From the NCBI GenBank assembly GCA_039030555.1, contig JBCCDY010000006.1:1-64000 (forward strand): 64,000 nt of DNA, given 5' to 3'. Origin of the DNA: JBCCDY01 sp039030555. GTDB taxonomy: Bacteria > Bacteroidota > Bacteroidia > Cytophagales > Cyclobacteriaceae. A program made the translations under genes and the position numbers. Positions 24,335 to 33,966 of the stretch are shown in pieces; positions within the stretch are counted from its first letter, which is position 1, and every line of letters begins with the position of its first letter. A model generated the notes under the pieces. The model saw only the letters and a list, made by a program, of their open reading frames with translations. It was not told the origin of the DNA and did not search any database.

Positions 24335-25468
24335 ATGTTGCTGCTCACGAAATACAAACACTGTGCTTTCGCATTTTTATCATTGAATATCTTATTCAAT
24401 AATTGGCTCATCTATATTCCAACCATAAAAAAAAAGCTGGGCATCGATGAAGCTGAATTGGGTATTGCCCTTTTCTTTTTTGCACTGGGAGCATTCTTCG
24501 CTATTTTCCTAACAGGAAAGATCACCGATAAAATTGGAGAAGGAAAAGCCAGCTTTTTAGGCGTACTCTTAATGTCCATCACTTCTATTTTACCAACTCT
24601 GGCAGGCAGCTACGGCTTACTTTGTGCTTCCCTTTTTGCATTGGGCCTTTCATCGGGTATTCTTGATATTGCTATGAATGCTATGGTATCGGCCACTGAA
24701 AGCCGTCATAAAGCGAAGATCATGAGTTCATCTCACGGCTTCTTTAGCATTGGAGGGTTCATAGGTGCTGGACTCGGAGGCTTATTGATCCCAGCTTTCA
24801 ACTTTCCACCCTTCCATGTTTTTTCTGTCTCCTTGATTATACTGACTTGGTTGGTAGCGTATTGGCCTCGATTTAAGAACGCACCCAGGCACGAAACATA
24901 CACTGCGGAAAAAGCGAAGCTTAATATTGGTTCCGTAATTTTTATAATCCTGGTTGGCTTTTTTATTATGATCAGTGAAGGTGCGGTTACAGACTGGAGT
25001 ACTGTCTACGCCGATCAAGTATTGGGACTTTCGCCCGCTTATGTTGGTTTGGGCTATGCTGCTTTTTCTGCTGCAATGGCCCTAGGCCGTTTTACAGGGG
25101 ATATTGTCACTCAAAAAATGAGCTCTATCATACTTATAAGATGGGGAATAGCATTAGGGGCTATCGGTTTGATTTTCGTGGTTCAAAAGATGCTGGCTCT
25201 TTCACTTCTTGGTTTTGTTATCGTGGGTCTGGGCTATAGTGTGGTGGTACCTATGCTTTTCAGGATAGGAGCACAATTGGAAGGCATCAAGCCCGCTCAA
25301 GGAACAGCCGCTATTGCCGGCTCTGGTTATGTCGGTTTTTTAATAGGCCCGGTTATCATGGGTTTTATAGCAGATGCCTTCAGCCTCCGGCAAAGCTTTG
25401 TTATGTTGATTGCGTTTACCGTAGCCTCGGGAATACTTTCATTCTTTATCTCATTAAAACATAAATAG
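24335..25468 (+). CDS. MFS transporter, YbjJ-like
   Basis: A 377-residue twelve-helix permease. ILFNNWLIYIPTIKKKLG, then FALGLSSGILDIAMNAM and SSHGFFSIGGFIGAGLGG, is the pattern of the YbjJ/FucP-related group whose substrates are mostly unknown. It starts about 100 bp after the VOC gene with no visible promoter, and could belong to the same transcript. Membrane topology is typical, with a large loop after helix 6 (WPRFKNAPRHETYTAEK). Confidence 0.85.
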   Translation: MLLLTKYKHCAFAFLSLNILFNNWLIYIPTIKKKLGIDEAELGIALFFFALGAFFAIFLTGKITDKIGEGKASFLGVLLMSITSILPTLAGSYGLLCASLFALGLSSGILDIAMNAMVSATESRHKAKIMSSSHGFFSIGGFIGAGLGGLLIPAFNFPPFHVFSVSLIILTWLVAYWPRFKNAPRHETYTAEKAKLNIGSVIFIILVGFFIMISEGAVTDWSTVYADQVLGLSPAYVGLGYAAFSAAMALGRFTGDIVTQKMSSIILIRWGIALGAIGLIFVVQKMLALSLLGFVIVGLGYSVVVPMLFRIGAQLEGIKPAQGTAAIAGSGYVGFLIGPVIMGFIADAFSLRQSFVMLIAFTVASGILSFFISLKHK

Positions 25469-25581
25469 GTGGATTACTAACAGTACCCCCACTACAATCC
25501 CCCTTGAAAAAAGTAAAATATTAACATGAGTATTAAATGAATTTTAAGTAAATTCTCGTGATAAAACTATGAGATAAACCT

Positions 25582-28500
25582 ATGCGTTATTTTTTGCTGC
25601 TGTGTTTTTTTCTCGTTCAAAACCTATCTGCCCAGAACGTTGATTTTAAATTTAAGCGCCTAATAAGCAACAAAGAACTATCGAATAGAACCATTACTTC
25701 TATACTTCAGGATGAGCAGGGCTTTATCTGGTTCGGCACACTGGATGGACTCATCAGATATGATGGACATTCCACTAAGATCTTCAAGAAAAAGTTTGGT
25801 GACTCTAACTCTCTTTCCGACAATGCCGTTCGGGCTCTGATCCAAGATCACGAAGGCATATTCTGGATTGGAACCCAGGGCGGAGGCTTGAATAGATTCG
25901 ATCCGGAGACTGAACAATTTACACATTATGCTAATGATCCGGATGATGATTATACGCTAAGCTCTGATGCGGTCTGGGCTATTCATGAAGATTCGAAGAA
26001 AAGATTATGGCTAGGCACGTTTGGTGGTGGGCTTTGTTATCTCGATAGAGATCAGGAGCTATTTTTCTCATATCAAAACGATCTTGACTTAGAGACTTCC
26101 ATCAGTCATAATATTGTGCGATCCATCCTGGAAGATGAATCCGGCACCATCTGGGTAGGAACCGAAGGCGGCGGCTTAAACTCATTCAATGCGGAATCAG
26201 AAGAATTCAAGAGATACCAGAACGCTGTTGACGATTCCACTTCCTTGCGACAAAACAGTGTCTATACAATTCTTGAAGATCATACCGGGAAATTGTGGAT
26301 AGGAACTTACGGTGGTGGGCTCAATCTATTCGATGAGTCAGAAGGGCGTTTTAAAGCTTTTACTTATGATAGTTCTAATCCGAGCTCGATCAGCAACGAC
26401 TATGTTTTTGATCTTTTTCAGGATAGAGAAAACAGAATATGGGTTGCTACCGATGGCGGTCTGAACCTTCTTGACCCTACTTCTAAAAAGTTTACTTCTT
26501 ACAACAATGATCCCGGCGATCTTAACAGCCTGAGCACTGACAGGATTAGGGCTATTGGAGAAAGCAACGAAGGGATTATCTGGATAGGAACAGAAGGTAG
26601 TGGAGTTAATAAAATAGTGCAGAAAGCAGCTTTCCAGCATTTCTATTATTCTGAAAATGATCCGAGCAGTCTTGGAAATAATCTGATCAGAACCATTTAT
26701 GAGGATTCCAAAGGACGTTTGTGGATAGGAGCTAATAATGGAGGTGGATTAAACCTTTTTGAACCACCAACCAACTCATTTATCAAGTTTTTAAACGATC
26801 CTGAAAACGGCAATTCCATGAGTAATAATAACCCTAGTGCCATTGGAGAAGATAAGTATGGAAACCTATGGGTTGGTACCTGGGGTAACGGATTAAACCG
26901 TTTTTCTCCAGACTTGCAAACTGTAGATCGATTTGGCAGTGTAACAGAAGATAAAAGCACGCTAACAAATGGTAATATTCAAAGTATATTACTACACAGC
27001 TCTGGTGATCTCTGGGTAGGTACAGAGAGCGGTTTAAATAAATTCAATTATGAAAATGAAAGCTGGAAACAGTTTTATCATGAGCCTGGAAACTCGAATA
27101 GTCTGGGGGCTAATGGAGTCCAATCCAAAGCTCTAATTGAAGATAAAAACGGAATTATCTGGATTGGCGCATGGGGAGGGGGTATCACACGGCTCGACCC
27201 CTCCGACAATACTTTTATGAACTGGAACAATAGCGAAGAAGAGCAGCTGTTTAGTAATAATGCTATTCTAAGTGTTTATGATGATGATAAAGGAAACCTT
27301 TGGCTGGGAACTTTTGGTGGAGGGCTTAATAAGTTCGATAAGGCATCTCACACCGTTCAATTTTTCACCGAAGAAGATGGCTTAAGCAATAATGTGATTT
27401 ATGGCATCTTAGGAGATAATGAAGGAAATTTATGGCTCAGTACGAATAACGGGCTTTCAAAATTCAATCCTGAAACAGAAAAGTTTAGAAACTTCGATGT
27501 GAGTGATGGGATCCAAAGCAATGAGTTTTATTGGGGAGCCGCATTCAAAAAGAAAAATGGAGAAATGGTTTTCGGCGGGATCAATGGATATAATGTATTC
27601 TCTCCTACTGAAATCTCCGATAATACCTTTGTTCCTCCAATAGCCATCACGGAATTCCGATTATTTAACAGTCCTCCTTCCATCGGAAAAGACTCTTTAC
27701 TTGAAAAACAAATCAATTATCTGGATCAGTTTGATCTTAAATACGATCAAAATGTATTAAGCCTTGAATTTGCATCCCTGAACTTTATTCTACCTGAAAA
27801 AAATCAGTATGCTTATCAACTGGAAGGTTTTGATATAGATTGGAATTATGTAGGCACCAATACGAAAGCCAGCTATACGAACCTGGATCCGGGCACCTAT
27901 TTTTTCAAGGTCAAAGGATCTAATAATGATGGTTTATGGAATGAGGAAGGGGATCAGGTAAAAATAACGATTGTAGCGCCCTTCTGGCAGACTTGGTGGT
28001 TTTATGCAACAATTGCTATTAGTGTAATAGTTTTTATTTATAGTTTGATCAAGCGAAGAGAGCAAGTTATCAAAAGAGAGAAAGCCAAATTAGAAGAAAA
28101 GATCAACGAAGCAGTATCCACCGTTGAAGAGCAAAAACAAGAATTAGTCCGGGAAAAAGAAGTTATTGAATTGAATAATTGGATCAATAAGGGTTTCGCA
28201 AAATTCTCGGAGATCATGACAAAAGACAAAAATGATCTTTATAAATTCTCTCATAACATTCTTAAGAGCTTACTTGAATATGTAAAAGCGGATATGGGAG
28301 CGTTATTCCTTTATGACGATTCTAAAGAATGTTTTGGAATGTATGCTTCTTACGCTATGGGTTTTTCTGATGAGGAAATGAAAAAATACGTACTCGGAGA
28401 AGAAGAAGGCTTAGTGGGTATGACTTTCAAGGAAGAGGAAACAAAGTACATTAAGAAAATTCCTGATGGCTATTTTTCAATAAAATCAGGCTTAGGGGAT

Positions 28501-28869
28501 TCAAAACCAAAAGCAATTCTATTAATCCCTCTAAAATTCGATGATCTTAAAGTTGGTGTGATCGAAATGGCTGCTTTAAAGGAATTCAAGGACTATGAAA
28601 TTGAATTCATGGAAAAGGTAGCTCAAAACATTACTTCCACGATCAGTACGGTACGTATGTCTGAGCAAACCCGGGAGCTATTGAGACAATCCAAACTTCA
28701 GGAGGAACAATTAAAAGAAAGCGAAGAAGAATTACATCAGAATTTGGAAGAGCTTCAAGCCACACAAGAAGACGCCAAACGGAAAATCGATGAGTTGGAA
28801 AGCCAGTTGGAAAATCTTAAAAGCAAAGAAAAGAAGACAAAGTCCAGGGTCAAAAAAGAGAAAGTTTGA
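25582..28869 (+). CDS. Propeller/Y_Y_Y sensor with GAF domain and no kinase
   Basis: A 1,095-residue membrane protein. A signal peptide (ending LSAQ) is followed by about fourteen two-component-regulator propeller repeats (IWIGTxGGGLNxFD type) to about residue 640, a Y_Y_Y domain (PEKNQYAYQLEGFDIDW), a transmembrane helix at about 803-822, a coiled coil, a GAF domain (about 885-1030) and a closing coiled coil (EEELHQNLEELQATQED). Typical homologues continue into a histidine kinase or HTH, which is absent here. The GAF plus coil unit is paralogous to that of the sensor at 45119-47842. The output is therefore likely through a partner; inference. Confidence 0.85.
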   Translation: MRYFLLLCFFLVQNLSAQNVDFKFKRLISNKELSNRTITSILQDEQGFIWFGTLDGLIRYDGHSTKIFKKKFGDSNSLSDNAVRALIQDHEGIFWIGTQGGGLNRFDPETEQFTHYANDPDDDYTLSSDAVWAIHEDSKKRLWLGTFGGGLCYLDRDQELFFSYQNDLDLETSISHNIVRSILEDESGTIWVGTEGGGLNSFNAESEEFKRYQNAVDDSTSLRQNSVYTILEDHTGKLWIGTYGGGLNLFDESEGRFKAFTYDSSNPSSISNDYVFDLFQDRENRIWVATDGGLNLLDPTSKKFTSYNNDPGDLNSLSTDRIRAIGESNEGIIWIGTEGSGVNKIVQKAAFQHFYYSENDPSSLGNNLIRTIYEDSKGRLWIGANNGGGLNLFEPPTNSFIKFLNDPENGNSMSNNNPSAIGEDKYGNLWVGTWGNGLNRFSPDLQTVDRFGSVTEDKSTLTNGNIQSILLHSSGDLWVGTESGLNKFNYENESWKQFYHEPGNSNSLGANGVQSKALIEDKNGIIWIGAWGGGITRLDPSDNTFMNWNNSEEEQLFSNNAILSVYDDDKGNLWLGTFGGGLNKFDKASHTVQFFTEEDGLSNNVIYGILGDNEGNLWLSTNNGLSKFNPETEKFRNFDVSDGIQSNEFYWGAAFKKKNGEMVFGGINGYNVFSPTEISDNTFVPPIAITEFRLFNSPPSIGKDSLLEKQINYLDQFDLKYDQNVLSLEFASLNFILPEKNQYAYQLEGFDIDWNYVGTNTKASYTNLDPGTYFFKVKGSNNDGLWNEEGDQVKITIVAPFWQTWWFYATIAISVIVFIYSLIKRREQVIKREKAKLEEKINEAVSTVEEQKQELVREKEVIELNNWINKGFAKFSEIMTKDKNDLYKFSHNILKSLLEYVKADMGALFLYDDSKECFGMYASYAMGFSDEEMKKYVLGEEEGLVGMTFKEEETKYIKKIPDGYFSIKSGLGDSKPKAILLIPLKFDDLKVGVIEMAALKEFKDYEIEFMEKVAQNITSTISTVRMSEQTRELLRQSKLQEEQLKESEEELHQNLEELQATQEDAKRKIDELESQLENLKSKEKKTKSRVKKEKV

Positions 28870-28997
28870 TTTTAGCACCCATCTAAAAAAAGAACATTAT
28901 CCCTGCGTTTTAAAGCTTCGGAAGCAGAAAGCCCTTACTTTTTCTCCCTCTTCTGTAATATCAGCACCTAAAACCATACTAACTCTTTAAAAAGATT

Positions 28998-29294
28998 ATG
29001 ACATTAAATTTTATTAGCAGAATATTTCGAAAAAGAAGATGTGCATACGGCCAGGCGAATTATGAAGACCTAAGTACCTCAGAACTTGTGAAACTCAAAT
29101 CTATAACTAAGATAAACTTAGGAGTACTATATGGGACTAACATAATATTACTGATTGTAGTTTCTATAACAGCCTACAACGAACCTGCTATGATCTCTCT
29201 GCTCGGAGCCAGTGCTGCCAACGTTGCAATATTAGACCAGGAACATAAAAAGTTGAAAAAGATAAATAAGGAGTTGAGAAGACGAACAGATTAA
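28998..29294 (+). CDS. Small membrane protein, unknown
   Basis: Ninety-eight residues: a basic N-terminus (RIFRKRRCAYGQ), two hydrophobic stretches (about 41-58, NLGVLYGTNIILLIVVSI, and 64-77) and a Lys/Arg-rich tail (EHKKLKKINKELRRR). No family recognised. It lies 128 bp after the large sensor and 40 bp before a helix-hairpin-helix gene on the same strand. Confidence 0.5.
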   Translation: MTLNFISRIFRKRRCAYGQANYEDLSTSELVKLKSITKINLGVLYGTNIILLIVVSITAYNEPAMISLLGASAANVAILDQEHKKLKKINKELRRRTD

Positions 29295-29334
29295 TCTTAG
29301 TTATCTTTCAATAAGATTTAATCTTTGGAAAAGA

Positions 29335-29808
29335 ATGAAATCAAAGGGGAATACTAAACTAAACCTAACACCATGTGAAAGAAAAAACCTTCGCTCACAC
29401 AAAGTAAAGGTTTCTGATATCTTATATTTCTCCGTTGATGAATTGGAGGTGCTGTTAGATGCTTCTACTGAACGAGCGAGGGAAATACACGCTCTGGCTA
29501 ATTTCCAAAGTATTCACTCTATCGGTATTCGGTTTGCTAAGGAGCTGATTTTCTTAGGCTATTATGCTATAGAAGAACTTAAAGAAAAAGATCCTGCTTT
29601 GCTCACCGAAGAATACGAGCGAAAAAAAGGGTATTGGATAGATTCATGTGTAGAAGACCAGTTTCGTTTGGTAACTCACGTAGCTGATACAGGAGATCTC
29701 TCGAAGAATTGGTGGGATTTTACAAAAGAACGAAAGGAATATCGTTCGCAGAAAGGTTATCCTTCAGATAGACCGAAGATATCATGGTATGAGGTAACTC
29801 AAGTTTGA
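29335..29808 (+). CDS. Helix-hairpin-helix protein, Cdd1-like
   Basis: A 157-residue soluble protein. HALANFQSIHSIGIRFAKEL followed by GYYAIEELKEKDPALLTEEYE is a helix-hairpin-helix unit like that of the Cdd1/DUF4332-type proteins, and IDSCVEDQFRLVTHVAD follows the family's second half. Such domains bind DNA without sequence specificity. The ending contains WWDFTKERKEYR. Function unknown. Neighbours are a small membrane protein and a lipoprotein with no evident connection. Confidence 0.6.
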   Translation: MKSKGNTKLNLTPCERKNLRSHKVKVSDILYFSVDELEVLLDASTERAREIHALANFQSIHSIGIRFAKELIFLGYYAIEELKEKDPALLTEEYERKKGYWIDSCVEDQFRLVTHVADTGDLSKNWWDFTKERKEYRSQKGYPSDRPKISWYEVTQV

Positions 29809-29830
29809 CATACGATGTGATTTTTTCTAA

Positions 29831-30280
29831 ATGAAAGCTCGTAGAATTCAAATATTGTCAGGCTTGCTTTTTATCCTCTTCCTTTTCGGGTGTTCTATTC
29901 AAGGCACATATTATCTGAGAAATTTCACCGATCAGACTGCGAAAGTTATTCTTATGCTTACAGAACCTGCGACCAAGACTTTTGAAGCACCCACCTTTGC
30001 TTATTCAAATAAAATAGAGAAGTTAAAAAGAGATGCATACAAAAAATTCAGCTCTTCCTTAAAAGGTAAATATCTAACTGATAGTACCATAGAAGTATTG
30101 ATGTCTGCTGAATCAACTCTATTTTTTGCTTTCGGAACCAATTCCAGAGTCCGGGGGATCAAGACGCTTCAAATCGAGTCAAAAAATGGAATAGAAATAC
30201 TTCATGCAGACGATATTAACAAACTGGATCACAGAATGAGAGGAGGAGGTCAGTACACTGCTCATAAGGACATTCAATAA
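29831..30280 (+). CDS. Putative lipoprotein, unknown
   Basis: A 149-residue protein with a lipoprotein signal (GLLFILFLFGC, Cys at about 21). The mature part is beta-rich and small. No family recognised. It starts 22 bp after the Cdd1-like gene on the same strand and may be its operon partner; it converges on the FtsX permease gene at 30318. Confidence 0.55.
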   Translation: MKARRIQILSGLLFILFLFGCSIQGTYYLRNFTDQTAKVILMLTEPATKTFEAPTFAYSNKIEKLKRDAYKKFSSSLKGKYLTDSTIEVLMSAESTLFFAFGTNSRVRGIKTLQIESKNGIEILHADDINKLDHRMRGGGQYTAHKDIQ

Positions 30281-30317
30281 ACAGGATTCTACCTTTACTT
30301 AAAACCTTCAACGATGC

Positions 30318-32690
30318 TCACTCCGACCTCAACGATACCGTTGGATTCTGGTTAGCAGCAGAAAGTACCCGGTTCCCGATGGTAGCTGCTGTAACCAGTG
30401 AGGTAGCTATCATTCCTAACAAAAAGGCCCCTGCCCCAGGGGTCACATGGTACTCCCAGATAGAACCCATTAAAAGATTGGCCATAAAATAGGCTCCTAC
30501 ACTTCCAATGCCCATAGAGATTGCCAGGATGAGCACAGCTTCGCTATTAATACTTTTGATGATCTGGAAAATGGTTGCTCCAAGCACCTTGCGAACTCCT
30601 ATCTCCTTCATTCTTCGAATAATGTTCAAGGAAACCAGACTGTACAAACCCGTAGCAGAAAGCAGAAGCGCGACGATTCCCTGAATGATGAAAATGATTA
30701 AGATGTTGTCGTTCACCAATGAAGCTTGGATAAATTGCTCATTCAGATAACTGGATGCATAGATCTCGTTAGGAAACAGCTCTTTCCAATGTGATTTCAT
30801 CAATTCATTGATCTCTTTCAATTCTTTGGGATTTGCCTGTATGCTGATGTATCGATATTTTTCCTCTGGTGAATATTTGATCATTGTCGGCTCTATGGGT
30901 GCCCATAAGCCTCTGGTGTACATATTCTGGACAACTCCAATCACATACAATTGTAAGGAATCCTGCCATACGATTTTGGCTCCCAGCGGATCTTCAATAC
31001 CAAGCTGGTCTGCAAATTTCTGGTTGATGACGATAGACACTGTTAAATCCTGCTCGGAATCATTTCGAAAAGACCTACCTTTCAAAACGTTCAGGCCAAT
31101 TGTTTCGATGTAATTGTATCCAACCCTCAGGATATCGGTCTCAAATTCTTTATCCTCAAACTTTACAGGATCATTAGAATAAGACTCATACATCTGAGAT
31201 TGAGATCCTGCAACGGATTTAATTCTCGAGTCATTCTCAAATGTATTTTTAAATGATTGGTATTGGTTTTCATCATTAACCTCTACATACACTACTCCAT
31301 CCCGATCATAACCTACATTCAGCCGTTCCTGAAATCGGGCATTTTCCACGAAGATGAAACCTACAATAACTGCAATGATTGAAAAAGCATATTGCAGGAT
31401 GAGGAGCGTTCTTGTAAACCAGTTTCCACTTTTAAGCTTGAGATTCCCTTTTAAAACAGTCACCGGTCTGAACTTACTGATGTAAAACGAGGGATACCCG
31501 CCTGCTACCAACACCGTGAAAAGTAGCATAAAAAAAAGGAATATTATTAGCTCAGGATTCTTTACGAAGCTTAATTCAATATCCAAAAAAGGCCAAAGAC
31601 TACTGTAAGCCGGAACGAAATAACCGGAGATTAAAACCCCAACTGAAAGCCCCATCAACGTTAAAAAAGTACTCTCAACCAAAAACTGAATAACCAGTTG
31701 TTTTCTCAAGCTTCCGAGAACTTTTCGTACCCCGATTTCCTTGAGCCTGTTTCCTGAAACAGCAATAGACGTATTCGCAAAGTTAAAACAGGCAACTAAC
31801 AATAGCAGAGCAGACATCACTATCGGTCCAACAACAGCTGAAGGTGGTATGGATGACCTGAACCAGTGCGCTTGAGTATCCTGAGATCTGGCAGCCATTT
31901 CAGTAAATGGTTCCAAAAAATATTCGGATACCTGAAAATCATTTCTCGATTTATTCTGAGGCTCCAGGTACTGATCATTTAAGCTTTTTGTGATGTGATC
32001 TAAATCATTCGGATCTTCAAGAAAAACAAATGTCGGAATAAATGAGGCCCAGTTTTCCCGATCCTTATCTTCCAGATCGAAGTAATTATCAATAAGTGTA
32101 ATCATCTGAATTCCGCCAAAGCTGGAGTTAAGCTGTTTTTGTTCAAATATTCCAGCAATCTCAAATTCTTCAACAAACTTGTTCTTCTTGAGAGTTACGG
32201 TTTTTCCAATCAGATCTATAGTGCCGAAAAGCTTTAAAGCCTCTTTATCACTCAGGAACAACGATGATTTATACTGAAGTGATTTTTCGGAGCCCTCCAG
32301 AATATTAAAGGTGAATACCTCAAAGAACTGTTCCCCAACATAAGCTATTTCAGCATTAAAAACTTCATCTTCAATTTTCGCAGTTATAGAAGTTGGAACA
32401 CAATCGATCACTGCGTTGATCTTGGCCTCATTAGTATGAAGATTTGTACCTAACGGTATGGGTGTAACTCCATAATTTTCCCTATTCCCATTAAAATCGT
32501 GAACAGAGTTAATTCTATAGATAGAACTGGCGTTGACATGTTCGATGTCAAAGTCCTTATTGAACTTTTGGTTTAGATAGGCGATGATGCAACACGCAAT
32601 ACTTAAACCTAAACCCAGGGTATTTACAATCAGGTAGGTTTTATTCTTCCAGAAGTTTCTAAAAGCGAGACGGACGTAGTTTTTGAACAT
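30318..32690 (-). CDS. MacB/FtsX-type ABC transporter permease
   Basis: A 790-residue permease of the Bacteroidota double-FtsX type. An N-terminal helix (LVNTLGLGLSIACCIIAYLNQ) is followed by a periplasmic MacB core domain, three helices with the FtsX signature (RLKEIGVRKVLGS, about residue 320), a second helix and MacB domain, and a second FtsX block (RRMKEIGVRKVLGA) near the C-terminus. The cognate ATPase is not adjacent. Such permeases drive mechanotransmission for efflux of antimicrobial peptides or lipoproteins rather than import. Expression probably depends on its own promoter. Confidence 0.88.
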   Translation of the reverse strand: MFKNYVRLAFRNFWKNKTYLIVNTLGLGLSIACCIIAYLNQKFNKDFDIEHVNASSIYRINSVHDFNGNRENYGVTPIPLGTNLHTNEAKINAVIDCVPTSITAKIEDEVFNAEIAYVGEQFFEVFTFNILEGSEKSLQYKSSLFLSDKEALKLFGTIDLIGKTVTLKKNKFVEEFEIAGIFEQKQLNSSFGGIQMITLIDNYFDLEDKDRENWASFIPTFVFLEDPNDLDHITKSLNDQYLEPQNKSRNDFQVSEYFLEPFTEMAARSQDTQAHWFRSSIPPSAVVGPIVMSALLLLVACFNFANTSIAVSGNRLKEIGVRKVLGSLRKQLVIQFLVESTFLTLMGLSVGVLISGYFVPAYSSLWPFLDIELSFVKNPELIIFLFFMLLFTVLVAGGYPSFYISKFRPVTVLKGNLKLKSGNWFTRTLLILQYAFSIIAVIVGFIFVENARFQERLNVGYDRDGVVYVEVNDENQYQSFKNTFENDSRIKSVAGSQSQMYESYSNDPVKFEDKEFETDILRVGYNYIETIGLNVLKGRSFRNDSEQDLTVSIVINQKFADQLGIEDPLGAKIVWQDSLQLYVIGVVQNMYTRGLWAPIEPTMIKYSPEEKYRYISIQANPKELKEINELMKSHWKELFPNEIYASSYLNEQFIQASLVNDNILIIFIIQGIVALLLSATGLYSLVSLNIIRRMKEIGVRKVLGATIFQIIKSINSEAVLILAISMGIGSVGAYFMANLLMGSIWEYHVTPGAGAFLLGMIATSLVTAATIGNRVLSAANQNPTVSLRSE

Positions 32691-32863
32691 GTGCTAAAGG
32701 TTAGACTACATACTTTTTCAATTAAAATGCCACTATAGTTAAATTCCTGATTATCATTTATTTATATACATTTTATAGCTTCAAGATAAAGCAATACTCG
32801 ACCGCATTCGGATGGATTCGTCCGAATTCAGACAGTGTTAATGGTAAAGATATGAAAGGATAG

Positions 32864-32958
32864 AAGTGCCTATTATTTCTCTATTTTGGAAATAATAGGC
32901 ACTTATCATAGTTTGAAGGGTAAATAATGAGCGCTGGTGCTCGTTACATAGATGTTAC
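32864..32958 (+). repeat. Intergenic repeat copy 1 (hairpin plus attC-like 3' end)
   Basis: A perfect 16-bp stem AAGTGCCTATTATTTC (32864-32879) / its complement (32889-32904), then about 24 bp, then GAGCGCTGGTGCTC (32929-32942) followed by CGTTACATAGATGTTA. The last block recurs at 37683-37710 and 41323-41350, and the copies diverge right after GTT. The rest of the 390-bp gap 32691-33080 shows nothing else recognisable. Confidence 0.6.
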
Positions 32959-33080
32959 ATACAAGTTGAAAAACCATGAAAAAATTATATTATAAGAATT
33001 TTTGGCATTTATTTTCAAACTATATAAAGCCCCACCTTTATTAAATATTTTAGTCTAAACATCGTTTTGGTCAATAAGCC

Positions 33081-33902
33081 GTGTATAAAATGAAAATCTC
33101 AGCTAAAGGAAAATACTATGGTAGCTTAAACTCAGAGAGGACATTCAATGGTATTTTATTAACCAAATATGACTATCATGAAGATAGAACTCCATGGCAT
33201 TATCATGAAAACCCCTATTTCATGTATGTATTAAACGGCAATATGAAGGATTGCAATAAAAAAGTAAAGTCATTGTGTCCTGCTGGAAGTTTAATGTTCA
33301 ATAATTGGCAAGAAGCTCATTATGGTTCTAAACATTCCGCTGATGCTAGTGGCTTTCATCTAGAATTTGAAAGAAAATGGCTTAAGGAAAACGGAATACC
33401 GCTAAATTTACTGGAAGGAAGTCAATTGATTAAAAACCCGAAATTACACTTACTTTTTGCGAGGCTATATCATGAGTTTTTAATTTCAGATAATTACAGT
33501 GATGTGTCTGTTGAAGTTTTATTACTTCAAATCTGTGAAGCATTAAGTAACTTAAAGGAAGTTAGCGCTCAAAAAAATCCAAACTGGGTGGATGACTTAA
33601 AAGAGTTACTACACTATGATACTTCTACACTAAGTCTTGATTATTTATCAAATGAGCTAAACATACATCCTGTACATATCTCAAGAGCTGCTTCAAAACA
33701 CCTTTCAATGAGTCTTGGTGAATATATGAGACAACATAAAGTTAAAAAAGCTATCCCACTGCTTCTAAACTCAAAGAATTCACTAACCGAAATAGCTTAT
33801 GAAACAGGTTTTTCAGACCAAAGTCATTTTAATCGCGTGTTTAAGTCAATTTTCAATATTAATGTAAGCAAATACCGAAAAAATATTGCTAAAAATTCAT
33901 AA
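33081..33902 (+). CDS. AraC-family regulator with cupin-like N-terminus
   Basis: A 273-residue regulator. The N-terminal part (YDYHEDRTPWHYHENPYFMYVLNG, then LCPAGSLMFNNWQEAHYG) is a small cupin-like sensor. The C-terminus carries two helix-turn-helix units (LDYLSNELNIHPVHISRAASKHL; LTEIAYETGFSDQSHFNRVFK). It lies just downstream of repeat copy 1 and 64 bp upstream of a secreted serine hydrolase that it may control. Region base composition is AT-rich, consistent with accessory DNA. Confidence 0.85.
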   Translation: MYKMKISAKGKYYGSLNSERTFNGILLTKYDYHEDRTPWHYHENPYFMYVLNGNMKDCNKKVKSLCPAGSLMFNNWQEAHYGSKHSADASGFHLEFERKWLKENGIPLNLLEGSQLIKNPKLHLLFARLYHEFLISDNYSDVSVEVLLLQICEALSNLKEVSAQKNPNWVDDLKELLHYDTSTLSLDYLSNELNIHPVHISRAASKHLSMSLGEYMRQHKVKKAIPLLLNSKNSLTEIAYETGFSDQSHFNRVFKSIFNINVSKYRKNIAKNS

Positions 33903-33966
33903 TGTTAATTTCATTCTATTAAGCAGTAATCGTATTCTCTAAGTTTGATGATTAATTGATTAAAAA

